A DNA stretch of 64,000 nucleotides from Carthagonibacter metallireducens (GCA_023554445.1 JAMJQQ010000124.1:1-64000), one strand, 5' to 3'; positions 16,116-24,133 are shown, numbered from the stretch's first letter. A program made the numbers and translations. The notes: a model not told the origin generated them from the sequence alone.

Positions 16116-17636
16116 CTACTCCACCAACTCGACCTCACCCGGACGCCAGGTCTTCTCGATCCACGGTTCCAGCGGTCCGTACAGTCGGAGTATGACGAAC
16201 CAGCCCTTCCCGGGAACGGTTTCGAGCCAGTTGCTCTCGAAGCCCTCGGGTGGCGTAGGTCCGAAGTAGATGTCGTACGAACCGTCCGCGTTCTGCCGGA
16301 ATCCCTCGGTCTGACTGCCTACGCTCGGGAAACTCTGGCTCGTCTGGAGCATGGAGCGGGTCTGGTTGTCGTAGACGGTGAGGGCCCAGAAATCCTTCGC
16401 CGGCGGATCGGCCGGGATGTGGACTTTGTAAGTCTTGGAACCGTCGAGCGGCTGTTTGTTGGAATCCACGTAGGCGATGCCGTAGTCCGAGCCCACTCCA
16501 GCGATGGTGACGGCCATGGCGGGCGTAACGGCAGTATACGGATAGTGGAACATCACGCGGGCGTCGGAATTCATCGTCTGCCCGTCCTGGCCGTTGAAGA
16601 AGACGTTCTTGTCCACCCAGCCCATGATCCAGGCGCTGTTCTGACCGGGGTAGAGCTCGATGCCTTTCATCGTGCCATCAACCCGGGGATACCAGACGAT
16701 CGAGCGCGCCGCAGCGTTGGCGATCGCGACCGCGTCGGTCAGTATCTCTTGCATGCGCGCGTCGGGCTCGAAAGGCCTGCCTTTCTCCATGCCGATGGAG
16801 GCAAACAGACCCCGCGTCTCGGGATCCAGCAGCTCCAGTGGCTCCTTCTGGATCACCTCGTTGAGGTGCTCGTAAAAGGTGTAATCGTTTGCGTGCACGG
16901 TATTGAACGCCATGCCGGAGCCGCTGATGAACTCCATCTCCGGTGGGTTGTCCTTCTTGGAGAGCGGGTAGATACGAAGGTTGTCCGTAACGTTCTTCGT
17001 AGCCGCCTCGAGGCCCTCAGCTATGGAGGCCCGCATGAACACCCACACGTCGTACGTCCGGGACTTCACCACGAAGTAGCCCGCCGGCACCTCGCCGTCG
17101 TAGCCGGGCGGAAGGACGAGATACTTGCCGCCCTTCCCCTTGTCCGGACCGGCCGGGCCCACGTCCTCGATGTAACGGAACCAGGCATCGTTGAACGCAC
17201 CGAGCATGCCTGCTGGAGCCTCGACAACTGTCGGGCCATCACGCTCGAGATCCAGGTTGGGAAGGACGTACAGGGTCGAGGTATTCCCGGTCAGGTACAG
17301 CGACTGGGAATCCATCAACCGGTCGAAGATCAGCACCTGGTGACTCTCCACCGCGCCCAGGCTGCGAGCGCCCTTCATCAGCCCCTGCACAGAGGCGCCG
17401 GGCATGCTTTTGAGAAAGGCATCGACCCCGCGCATCGTATCGAGATAGTCGTAGACCTTCTCGGCCGTTTCGGCGGAGGGCGCTCCGTCCAGGTAGTCGA
17501 GGGTGCCGATCGAAGTCTATACCTGGTCCGGAGTCGAGATCGACCCCAGGACTTCCTGGCTGACCTGCGCGCTCGCCGGCAGACACATCAGGTGTGCGGC
17601 GACGAGAGACAGGGCAAGCACTCTAAGCGCGTTCAT
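16116..17636 (-). pseudogene. DUF1254/DUF1214 secreted protein with in-frame amber at codon 40
   Basis: The frame begins at ATG 17636 with GGAG upstream and encodes a signal peptide (MNALRVLALSLVAAHLMC to SAQ). It then reads STPDQV, TAG (17517-17519), TSIGTLDYLDGAPSAETAEK. The part after the stop is a complete DUF1254 (about residues 60-190) plus C-terminal DUF1214 domain (about 350-490, ending LEPWIEKTWRPGEVELVE). Homologues usually carry Glu before T-x-I-G-T-L, so GAG-to-TAG is the simplest origin. Re-initiation at a downstream Met would lose the signal peptide. The gene lies 12 bp after tetR and 77 bp before the esterase. Nonsense mutation is the likeliest explanation. Confidence 0.85.
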
Positions 17637-17648
17637 CGGATTACTCCA

Positions 17649-18320
17649 TCAGGTGCGGACGAGGTTCGAGGAGCCACTTTCGACCCACTCGATTCCGTAA
17701 AGCGTGGAAATCCAGATCCTGATCAATGCCTCGCTGACCGGTTCCGGGTCCATTCTCGGGTGCTGCCCGAACGCGTGGATGAGCGCGGAAGCGTCGAGCC
17801 GGTTGAGAGTCACTGCGACGGGGCGAGCTTCGAAGTCGGGAATCAGCCCCTGCGCCTGGTCACCTTCGATGCGCTCGGTAACCGTATTGTCGAAACTCTC
17901 CATGAACCGGTTCCAGATTGCTTCGAACTGCTCATCGGTGCTGGCCGCGTCGGCAACGGCCCGCAATAAGGGGCCTCGTTCGTGACCGACGCGCACCAGC
18001 CCGCCGAGCCCCTCCCGCAACAGGAGCGTGGGATCGCCGACACCTGCATACCACGGTTTGGTGGCGTCGACGATTGCGCCCTGTAGCATTCCCAGCAGGG
18101 TTTCCATCACCTCGTGCAGGTCCGTGAAGTGCTGGTAGAACGCCGATCGACTCACATCTGTCGATTCCATCAGCCGGCTGATGGTTATGTCGCGAAATGG
18201 ACGCGACCAGAGGAAGTCCAACGCCGCATTCAGGATGGCGGCCCGCGTGCGTTCGGCTTTACCGACCCGGGACACGGGTTCCGGTTCTGCGCGCAGAGGT
18301 GAAGGCTCGATCTTCGACAT
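17649..18320 (-). CDS. TetR-family transcriptional regulator
   Basis: 223 aa. The N-terminal helix-turn-helix (about residues 20-70) contains RTRAAILNAALDFLW, ITISRLMESTDVSRSAFYQHF and DLHEVMETLL, typical of TetR regulators. The C-terminal ligand domain is not specific enough to name an effector. It heads the run tetR, DUF1254, esterase, transporter, DUF432, mscS. Its own promoter has consensus boxes with matching 13-bp palindromes in the spacer and leader, so autorepression is strongly suggested. The leader is short and lacks a good ribosome-binding site. Confidence 0.88.
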   Translation of the reverse strand: MSKIEPSPLRAEPEPVSRVGKAERTRAAILNAALDFLWSRPFRDITISRLMESTDVSRSAFYQHFTDLHEVMETLLGMLQGAIVDATKPWYAGVGDPTLLLREGLGGLVRVGHERGPLLRAVADAASTDEQFEAIWNRFMESFDNTVTERIEGDQAQGLIPDFEARPVAVTLNRLDASALIHAFGQHPRMDPEPVSEALIRIWISTLYGIEWVESGSSNLVRT

Positions 18321-18334
18321 GGCGGCCCGTATAG

Positions 18335-18398
18335 TGACAAAGTGTCAAGAAACACGAACGTACTGTCAAATTATACTGACATGCTGTCAGCTTGTCAA
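18335..18398 (-). promoter_or_regulatory. Consensus promoter with twin TetR-type operators
   Basis: On the minus strand, -35 TTGACA (18398-18393) and -10 TATAAT (18375-18370) are both perfect, with a 17-bp spacer. TGACATGCTGTCA (18377-18389) sits in the spacer. A second copy with identical arms, TGACAAAGTGTCA (18335-18347), sits between the predicted start site and the tetR ATG. An extra TGTCA (18364-18368) lies just downstream of the -10. This is the expected layout for tight TetR autorepression. Confidence 0.85.
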
Positions 18399-18444
18399 GT
18401 GAGGGCCGCGCACCAGGGAGGCAGGGAAGAAAGTTCGGTCGGTC

Positions 18445-20406
18445 CTACTCTGTCGTGGCCGGCCCCTCGACCGTGGACAGCAGCACGACAGCGTCCTCCG
18501 GCTGGAGGTGCAGCTCGACATCCCGGTCCGGGTTGAGCATGAGGCCGGCATCCGGCCCTGCCCGCCGTTTCAGACCCAGGGCGATCTCGCCCCTGGCGCC
18601 GGCCGCACGGTCAATCTCGTCGAAGGTGAGCGGCCCGGTGATGTCCACGTACTGGCTGACCGGCTCGAGCACGATCTGGGGACCCCAGGGACGCGTGAGC
18701 TCGGAAAAGACGGCGGCGAGCTCGCGATTGAGCGCAACCTGCGACAGAAGAAAACTCACGATGGAGCTGCTCACCACGACGTCGTCGCTCACGTTGTCGA
18801 ACAGCACGGCGTTGTCCGGATCGAGCATCTCGATGAGGACGTTGGGTCGTCCGGCGCCGGTTGGCAGCAGGTCCTGCAGCATGAGATACGCTGACGTCGT
18901 GGTGGCGTCGGCTTCCTCCTCCACGGACGCTCTCTCGCTCGCGAGGATCAGGATGCTGTCGTACGCGGCCGGCTCGAGCTGTTCGAGAACGCGAGGGATC
19001 CGGAAGTCGGCTTCAACGTGCCGAACCGGCAGGCGCTGGTCCTCGGATTCGTAGTACTGGAGCAATCGCTCTCGTGTCTCGACGGGGGTCGTGGAGACGA
19101 CGTCGACCTCGTAGCTGTCGGCGAAATGCCGATCCAGCTCCCACAGCAGGGTCGCGATCTTGCGGCTCCAGCCGAGGATCAGCGCCCGGCGATGCCCGAT
19201 CTGCCCCAGGGTCCGGGGCGCTTCCGGTGACATCGGGCAGGCGGGAAGTTCAGTCGCCGACGGGGTCGTGTCGTCGTATCTATGCGCAACGAAGACGAGC
19301 AGCTCATCCGACTCGATTTGCGTATCGGGGCCCGGCGCCAGGTTGGGTGTTCCCTGCCCGGCCGGCGTGGTGCCAATGAGGATCGCGTTGGGGAAGCGGC
19401 GGCGGGCGTCCTCGAACCGTACACCGGCGAACCCGTCGATCGCGCGGACATGGATCGAACTCCCGTCATTGAGCGTCAGCAGTTCGGAGTAGACCTTGCA
19501 GAGACCGCGCTGCCGCGTGCTCTGGGCAATGATGCGACTTACGATGTCGTCGATGGCGATGATCTCGCTCTCTCCCTCGTAGGCGCGCCGCGCCGTCGCC
19601 ACGCGTCTCACGTCGAACAGCTCGGCTACTGCCAGCGGAGGGGTGTCGTCGGTCCGCGAGATGGACAACAGTTCTTTGATCGTCCTGGCGTCGACGGCCT
19701 CGGGCCGGTCTTCACCGAAATCGGCGCCGGGCAGGATCAGGACCGAGGCGCTGCGGTACGCCACGCGTTCCAGGTGCTCTGCACGCAGGGCAGAGCCGGA
19801 GCGAAGAAAGATGTCGCGGTCCGACCACAGCTCCCCCAGGCGGTCGCGAATTTCCCGCCGATGGCCTTCGTCGAGATCTTCGACCAGCACGACCACCCTG
19901 AGGCTCCTGGCGCCGATGCGGGCGAGGAAGCGCTCGACGCGCCGACGCGAGGCGATCAGGCCGCGCACGATGTCCGGGGTCCGTGCCGTCCACCCGAGCA
20001 CGATCACGTGATCGCGCAGCGCGATGGGCGTGACTCCCGACTCCAGGTGCTCGATCTTCGAGTTCAGCCACTGCGTCATGATCGCGACCAGCAGGCCCAG
20101 GAACAGGACGTAGCCGAGGACCGTGACGATGGTCGAGATGGTGCGCAGCGTGAGGCCCTCGTCATCCCCGAGATACCCGGGGTCGCTCAGACGAAGGAAC
20201 GCCCACCAGATGGCCTCGGAATCGGAAACGTCGGAGACCAGCCAGATAGTCAGAAGGCCTGCGACGAGGGCCACCAGGGCGATGATGGCCGCCGCCAGTG
20301 CCAGCCGGTAGCCGACACCTCGCAAGACGAGGCGTTCGAGTCGAAAGGCGATCCGGTCGCGGACGCGGATGCGAGTGGATGGCTCACTGCGTGGCGCTCT
20401 GCTCAT
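18445..20406 (-). CDS. CASTOR/POLLUX-like ion channel with RCK/TrkA-N-type domains
   Basis: 653 aa. Two N-terminal transmembrane helices (about 33-57 and 88-112) flank a pore-loop-like segment (AIWWAFLRLSDPGYLGDDEG). Two cytoplasmic nucleotide-binding RCK-like domains follow, the first at about 128-330 (HVIVLGWTARTPDIVRGL) and the second at about 395-560 (RRALILGWSRKIATLLWEL). This order is that of bacterial relatives of the plant CASTOR/POLLUX channels. It should be an inner-membrane cation channel gated by a cytosolic ligand. It has a TAG stop and is separate from the TetR run upstream of it. Confidence 0.8.
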   Translation of the reverse strand: MSRAPRSEPSTRIRVRDRIAFRLERLVLRGVGYRLALAAAIIALVALVAGLLTIWLVSDVSDSEAIWWAFLRLSDPGYLGDDEGLTLRTISTIVTVLGYVLFLGLLVAIMTQWLNSKIEHLESGVTPIALRDHVIVLGWTARTPDIVRGLIASRRRVERFLARIGARSLRVVVLVEDLDEGHRREIRDRLGELWSDRDIFLRSGSALRAEHLERVAYRSASVLILPGADFGEDRPEAVDARTIKELLSISRTDDTPPLAVAELFDVRRVATARRAYEGESEIIAIDDIVSRIIAQSTRQRGLCKVYSELLTLNDGSSIHVRAIDGFAGVRFEDARRRFPNAILIGTTPAGQGTPNLAPGPDTQIESDELLVFVAHRYDDTTPSATELPACPMSPEAPRTLGQIGHRRALILGWSRKIATLLWELDRHFADSYEVDVVSTTPVETRERLLQYYESEDQRLPVRHVEADFRIPRVLEQLEPAAYDSILILASERASVEEEADATTTSAYLMLQDLLPTGAGRPNVLIEMLDPDNAVLFDNVSDDVVVSSSIVSFLLSQVALNRELAAVFSELTRPWGPQIVLEPVSQYVDITGPLTFDEIDRAAGARGEIALGLKRRAGPDAGLMLNPDRDVELHLQPEDAVVLLSTVEGPATTE

Positions 20407-20528
20407 GTTTCCTCACGAGCAAGTAGTCGGTCGCGTCCGTGGTGGTTTCAAGAGAAGGATACGGTGCTCGTGGGGCTCGCGACTAGACGCTCGCTATCGC
20501 AGGCGCCTACCACGTGCCGACCTCGGGA

Positions 20529-20747
20529 TCAGGCGGAGACTTCCACGTATGAAGAGCTGCTGTGGGGTTCGGGAACCGGTTCTCCCTGTTGCTTGAGGCC
20601 CGCGACGTGGAGCTCGATCGCCTCACGCATTCTCTGTTCGACCTCGGGCTCAGTTGCACCCGTTGCCACGCAGCCAGGAAGGTCCGGCGAGTAGGCCGAG
20701 CAACCGGTGCTCGTTCCTTCCATCACGATCAAGTAGCGCTTCGTCAC
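20529..20747 (-). CDS. hicB: HicB-family antitoxin
   Basis: 72 aa. The sequence YLIVMEGTSTGCSAYSPDLPGC, split as the partial RNase-H-like fold YLIVME and YSPDLPGCVATG, followed by EVEQRMREAIELHVAGLKQ, matches HicB antitoxins. It probably neutralises the HicA encoded just upstream, with which it overlaps by ATGA. There is no obvious C-terminal DNA-binding domain, so repression of the operon may need the complex. Confidence 0.88.
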   Translation of the reverse strand: MTKRYLIVMEGTSTGCSAYSPDLPGCVATGATEPEVEQRMREAIELHVAGLKQQGEPVPEPHSSSSYVEVSA

Positions 20748-20929
20748 TTCAGCCCTGCCTGCTTGAGAACACTGTTGAGGGTCCCGGCTGCCAGGTCGTC
20801 GCTGCTCTTCCCCGCTACCGTGACCGGACCTCGCTTCACCGGAGGTTTGTACTGTCGGTGGCTCCCGCGGGTCCGCGCAAGGTACCAGCCATCCAGTTCA
20901 AGCAGCTTGACTACTTCTCGGAACTTCAA
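20744..20929 (-). CDS. hicA: HicA-family mRNA interferase toxin
   Basis: About 61 aa from a TTG at 20929 (GGAG eight bases upstream); an in-frame ATG at 20968 would add 13 atypical residues. FREVVKLLELDGWYLARTRGSHRQY contains, in the last eight residues, the RGSHRQYK core with the catalytic His of the double-stranded-RNA-binding fold. The C-terminus GTLNSVLKQAGL is typical. HicA cleaves mRNA when free of HicB. The pair near the right end of the island may stabilise it. Confidence 0.88.
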   Translation of the reverse strand: MKFREVVKLLELDGWYLARTRGSHRQYKPPVKRGPVTVAGKSSDDLAAGTLNSVLKQAGLK

Positions 20930-21055
20930 GTCGAGTGCTCCGCCCCTGGAGAATCGCAACTGGCTCACAGCTGCGACTCTAGGGGCAAAGCCTCAACATC
21001 CTGCCATCCCACCTTTCGGCGACTGAGTCCCTCAGAGGAATTCGCTAGAGCCGCG

Positions 21056-22220
21056 CTACATCTCCCGCACCAGACGCACGTAGTTGTAGATCCTGATCGC
21101 GTCGCCCTGAGGGCCGTGACCCGTCGGATAGTCGGCCGGATCACCCGCCTTTGGATCACTTCGCTGCGCCCCCGCCCCGTGCACGTCGACCCAACGGTTC
21201 ATGTATCCCATCGCCCGCCCGAAGGACACGTAGGCTGCGTAGCCACCCGCGACCTGCGACCAGTTCGCGTGCGTGGTGCTGGACCAGTACGAGGGGAAGT
21301 CCTGCTCACCCGCTTCGTTCGTGATGCCGGTGCTGCTGAACAGCGGATCGATGGCCGCGGAGCCTGTCGTCCCCGGCGCGCGAGAGTAGTCCAGGATGCT
21401 CTGGAGCTCCTTGGCATCGGGCAGTCGCCAGTCGGCGTGGCCCGCATGCTCGAAGCTCTCGGCGTAGGCGAGCGCCTCCTGCCAGTTCAGCCCCACGCCA
21501 CTGTCCGTTGCCATCCACATCAGGCCGGTCGCCCGGTCCGTGATCGTGCCGTCGCCGTTGTCCTGGAAGTCGTTCACCCCGTAGGTCGGATTGCCGCGCA
21601 CGTAGATGACGAAGAACGTCTTCTCCCGTCCGAACAGAGACAGGCCGTATCCCTTGATGCGTCCGTCGGCGAAGTTCACGCCGAACAGGGTCGCCTCCCC
21701 ACCTCCGGTGACGTCCACGTACTCCGTCGACGTGGCATACTGCGCGTCGATGATCCGGTCTCCGGCACCCGTATCGCCGTAGGCGAAGTCGAAGTAGTCC
21801 GTATCGATGAACGGCACCAGCGACGCGGTCGAAGTGCCTTCGTAGCCGCTCGGATCGATGCCACTGAACAGGATGAGGGAGTACAGCTCCTTGATCGTGG
21901 GCAGCCGCCAGTCGGAGTGGCCCCCAGCGCGGTACGAGGCGGCGCGGGAGGTCGCTTCGGAGTAGGTGAGCTTGTCGCTCGCATCGATATCCCCGTCCCC
22001 GTCCATGTCCGGGCTCTGTGACCACATCAGCCCGGTCACCAGGTCGGTGACGGTGCCGTCGCCGTTGTCCTGACAGGAGGGAGCGGTCCCCGGATAGTCG
22101 GCGTTCTGACCGTGGAAGGCGGCTCCGGCCGCTGGTGCCGGGATCACGTCCCGGTCGTCGTACCAGCTATCCTGGTCGGTCCCGACGACCGAGTAGCCGG
22201 AGATCGCGGGCAGCGTATCG
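21056..22220 (-). pseudogene. 5'-truncated DUF1566 (Lcl C-terminal domain) protein
   Basis: About 388 residues of family sequence with two DUF1566 repeats. Repeats are marked by DNGDGTVTDLVTGLMW with DWRLPTIKELYSLI and by DNGDGTITDRATGLMW with DWRLPDAKELQSIL. An insert DMDGDGDIDASDKLTY looks like a calcium-binding loop. Homologues are secreted surface proteins with signal peptides. Here the family sequence starts at LPAISGYSVVGTDQ (about 22215). Farther upstream the open frame (to 22354) is only the antisense of another gene's remnant. The signal peptide and promoter are therefore lost. Confidence 0.75.
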
Positions 22221-22222
22221 CT

Positions 22223-22501
22223 GGACCGGGGCCAGGACCCGGTCCGACGCCGCCCCCGGAGAAGAAGCTCACGCGCTTCCACGGGAGCGTTGACCTGAGT
22301 CCAACCCGTCTCGGGCGGGACGCGGGACAGATCGCCGAGGAGGTGATTGCGCACCTGGCCGGACTTCAGGGGGCCGATGTGAGCCTTACGCTCGAGATCG
22401 AGGCGCGGGTGCCGGAGGGGGTGCCGGAGAATGTGGTACGAACAGTGACCGAAAACGCGCGGACGCTGAAGTTCAGTACGCAGGGGTTCGAGGAGGAGTA
22501 G
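22223..22501 (+). pseudogene. 3' remnant of a DUF499-like large ATPase
   Basis: Only the last about 92 codons remain: a Gly/Pro linker (GPGPGPGPTPPPEKK), then LTRFHGSVDLSP, DAGQIAEEVIAHLAGL, VSLTLEIEARVPEGV and RTVTENARTLKF before TAG. This closely resembles the C-terminus of DUF499-family ATPases, which are often encoded beside methyltransferases and helicases in defence loci. No start codon, promoter or ATPase domain is left. It faces the truncated DUF1566 gene across a junction at about 22216-22223. The assignment is from memory of the family tail and needs a profile search. Confidence 0.5.
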
Positions 22502-22531
22502 TATGTGCAGACTGCTACTGCATGGTCCCCT

Positions 22532-22555
22532 GCTCTGCTGAACGCTCTGCTGAAC
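22532..22555. repeat. Tandem 12-bp repeats near right att, possible integrase arm sites
   Basis: GCTCTGCTGAAC occurs twice in immediate tandem. It nearly matches the pair at 114-137. It lies 90 bp inside the right att repeat. On the minus strand it reads SAERSAEQ, like the integrase C-terminus, so a duplicated fragment of an int 3' end is an alternative explanation. Confidence 0.4.
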
Positions 22556-22584
22556 TGGGGCGCCTCATAGGGACTTCAAAGAGA

Positions 22585-22619
22585 AAGCCCGGTTCCATTA
22601 AGCCCACGGAACCGGGCTT
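22585..22619 (-). terminator. Rho-independent terminator-like hairpin
   Basis: AAGCCCGGTTCC (22585-22596) pairs with GGAACCGGGCTT (22608-22619), a perfect 12-bp stem with an 11-nt loop. On the minus strand the stem is followed by TCTCTTTG, a U-rich tail. In the excised circle it would lie just downstream of int and the att site. As integrated, it would end transcripts from the stranded tRNA promoter. Confidence 0.7.
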
Positions 22620-22645
22620 GGTCTCTCCAGACAGCTAAGGCGTAC

Positions 22646-22688
22646 GATTAAAAGTCCGTTGCTCTGCCAGCTGAGCTACCCGGTCAGG
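22646..22688. repeat. Right att repeat (orphan 5' half of tRNA-Lys)
   Basis: Exact copy of 35-77. The tRNA 3' half is absent beyond it, so this copy cannot make a functional tRNA. Just upstream on the minus strand (22707-22702) is TACGAT, a -10-like box 17 nt from the tRNA 5' end. It probably belongs to the original tRNA-Lys promoter, although no good -35 is visible. Confidence 0.85.
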
Positions 22689-22748
22689 AAATGCCGAGAC
22701 CATCGTACATCGTCCCGGCATGTCGCGATACAGCGCACCTCGAACGGC

Positions 22749-23204
22749 TCAGGTCGCACCGCTCACGTAGTCCTTCAGCATCCGATTCTCGTACGTCGCC
22801 TGGTTGAGGCAGGTTCGTACGACATCGCCGATCGAGATGATCCCGACGAGCTTGCCTTCCTCGACGATCGGAAGGTGCCGGATCCGGTTCTGGGTCATGA
22901 TCCCCATCGCGTAATCCAGGTCGTCGTCGGGAACGGCGCAGATCACATCCCGGGTCATAATCGCGACGACAGGCCGGTCACGCAGTCGCTCGACCCGCTC
23001 AGCCCCACTGTCCCATGTCTCGGAGGCGGTCCGAAGGAGGTCGCGCTCGCTGACGATTCCGTTGACGGAGCCGTCGTCGTCGGTGACCACCAGTGCACCG
23101 ATCCGATGTTCGTTCAACACTCTCACGGCATCATGCACGGAACGACCCGCTCCGATCGTCGCTACTTCGCTGCCCTTCTCGCGGAGAATGTCGCTGATGC
23201 GCAC
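22749..23204 (-). CDS. CBS-domain protein
   Basis: 151 aa from the GTG at 23204 (GGGAGG five bases upstream). Two tandem CBS motifs form a Bateman module. The first (about 15-65) includes VRVLNEHRIGALVVTDDDG and GIVSERDLLRTA. The second (about 80-140) includes VMGIMTQ-type sequence, here YAMGIMTQNRIRHLPIVEEG, and GIISIGDVV. Stand-alone CBS pairs sense adenine nucleotides and regulate partners, but no partner is obvious here. It is the first chromosomal gene right of the island. Confidence 0.85.
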   Translation of the reverse strand: MRISDILREKGSEVATIGAGRSVHDAVRVLNEHRIGALVVTDDDGSVNGIVSERDLLRTASETWDSGAERVERLRDRPVVAIMTRDVICAVPDDDLDYAMGIMTQNRIRHLPIVEEGKLVGIISIGDVVRTCLNQATYENRMLKDYVSGAT

Positions 23205-23318
23205 GTGGCCTCCCTTGCCGATATCGAATTTCGAACTCCCAGCGACATACGGGTGTCGCCAGGCAACGTTCCATGGATGAATCAACCGGGCGATGCGCGC
23301 CAGCCCGGCGCCCCCTGA

Positions 23319-23807
23319 TCAGGATCCGGAAGGCGACACCGACACACGGGGTCCGGTCAGGATGAGATCGTTGTCCTCCACGAATCCATCCAGATAGGTC
23401 CAGCCCCAGCCCACGAGGAAATCATCCACCAGCACCAGGGGCGTCAGCTCGTCCTTCGTGATCAGGCCGTCCGTGTTCTTGATGTTCGTGGCATAGTAGA
23501 AGATCTCGATCTTGTCGCTGCCCATCTCGTGCACTTCCTGGTCGTACGGATTCGGTACGATTCCGCTCTGGCCGAACACGCCCTTGTTGTATTCCTGGGG
23601 TTCGGTACCCATCTCTTCGAGTACCTGCTCGCGGGTCTGCCCCGGCTCGAGCCGGTACAGCTTCGCCCGGTTCTCCGATTGCACGGTCTCGAAGCCCGAC
23701 GCACAGGCGCCGAGCACGAGTACCGCGACGGCGACGAACAGTGTGCGGATAAGTGAAGACTCTCGTCTCGCTGCCTGGCGCCGAGACCGATCGGTGCGAG
23801 CGTACAT
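23319..23807 (-). CDS. DUF3192-like lipoprotein
   Basis: 162 aa from the ATG at 23807 (GGAGG seven bases upstream). The lipoprotein signal VAVAVLVLGACASGF has its lipobox Cys at about 35. The mature part, ENRAKLYRLEPGQTREQVLE, then IEIFYYATN and DELTPLVLVDDFLVGWGW, fits the DUF3192/SmpA-like beta fold of small envelope lipoproteins. Its function is unknown. By analogy with SmpA/BamE a role in the outer membrane is possible. Confidence 0.7.
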   Translation of the reverse strand: MYARTDRSRRQAARRESSLIRTLFVAVAVLVLGACASGFETVQSENRAKLYRLEPGQTREQVLEEMGTEPQEYNKGVFGQSGIVPNPYDQEVHEMGSDKIEIFYYATNIKNTDGLITKDELTPLVLVDDFLVGWGWTYLDGFVEDNDLILTGPRVSVSPSGS

Positions 23808-23860
23808 TCCCGTTCCTCCGTGGTGCATTCCGGGCCGCGTTGCCTTGCCCCGGCCGTGGT

Positions 23861-24133
23861 TCAGGTGACGAAGATCAGTAGCGTTGCGGTGACCAGCGCG
23901 AGCAGGGCCAGACCGGCTATCGCCGGGAGGGAGCTCCGGGGCCGAGGTACGTCGAATTCCCCACGACGCGCTGCCGCCAGGCACGCATCGTGGACCTCGA
24001 GGCCCGCCACCCCCGGGTAGATGACGGGGCTCACCGGCACGAACGCTGTCGTGCCGGCGCCGGGAAGGCCCCGGTGGCAGAGAGGACAGACGTTCACTCC
24101 ACCCGCAGCGGAGCATACCGGTAGCCCGCCCAA
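23861..24133 (-). CDS. Small membrane-anchored hypothetical protein
   Basis: Up to 90 aa. It has a Cys-rich N-terminus with CPLCHRG (possible zinc or redox site), a further Cys near 50, and one C-terminal transmembrane helix (about 68-88, IAGLALLALVTATLLIF). The start is uncertain; a GTG just before NVCPLC would avoid most of the overlap with the upstream gene. I do not recognise the family. Confidence 0.45.
   Translation of the reverse strand: MGGLPVCSAAGGVNVCPLCHRGLPGAGTTAFVPVSPVIYPGVAGLEVHDACLAAARRGEFDVPRPRSSLPAIAGLALLALVTATLLIFVT

Larger units (their letters stand above)
35..22688. mobile_element. Integrated genomic island in tRNA-Lys (about 22.6 kb)
   Basis: The island is bounded by an exact 43-bp direct repeat at 35-77 and 22646-22688, corresponding to tRNA-Lys nt 1-40 plus 3 bp upstream. 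A tyrosine integrase, an AlpA-like protein, an Xre-like regulator, a sigma factor and a PrimPol/RepA protein sit at the left end. Cargo includes tamAB, a TetR-controlled envelope/esterase operon, a channel and hicAB. Several genes are broken (int, DUF1254, kinase::purA, DUF1566, DUF499 remnant), suggesting an old or decaying element. Everything right of 22688 looks like ordinary chromosome. No conjugation or capsid genes are visible, so transfer would need a helper. The boundaries are seen directly; the element class is inferred. Confidence 0.8.

Noticed and set aside
16039..16118. Physiological readthrough of the DUF1254 terminal TAG
   Set aside because: Reading through gives 25 more codons ending in a TGA that overlaps the esterase ATG, which looked like coupling. 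But the family C-terminus ends right at the TAG, and open stretches of this length are common in GC-rich DNA.
526..17519. Genome- or element-wide reassignment of TAG to an amino acid
   Set aside because: TAG ends intact genes here, including rplS (25200-25202), the CASTOR-like channel (18445-18447) and the dehydrogenase (32853-32855). Isolated nonsense mutations or local readthrough explain the data better.
22646..22688. A second functional tRNA gene at the right border
   Set aside because: Only nt 1-40 of the tRNA are present; the T arm and 3' acceptor strand are missing.
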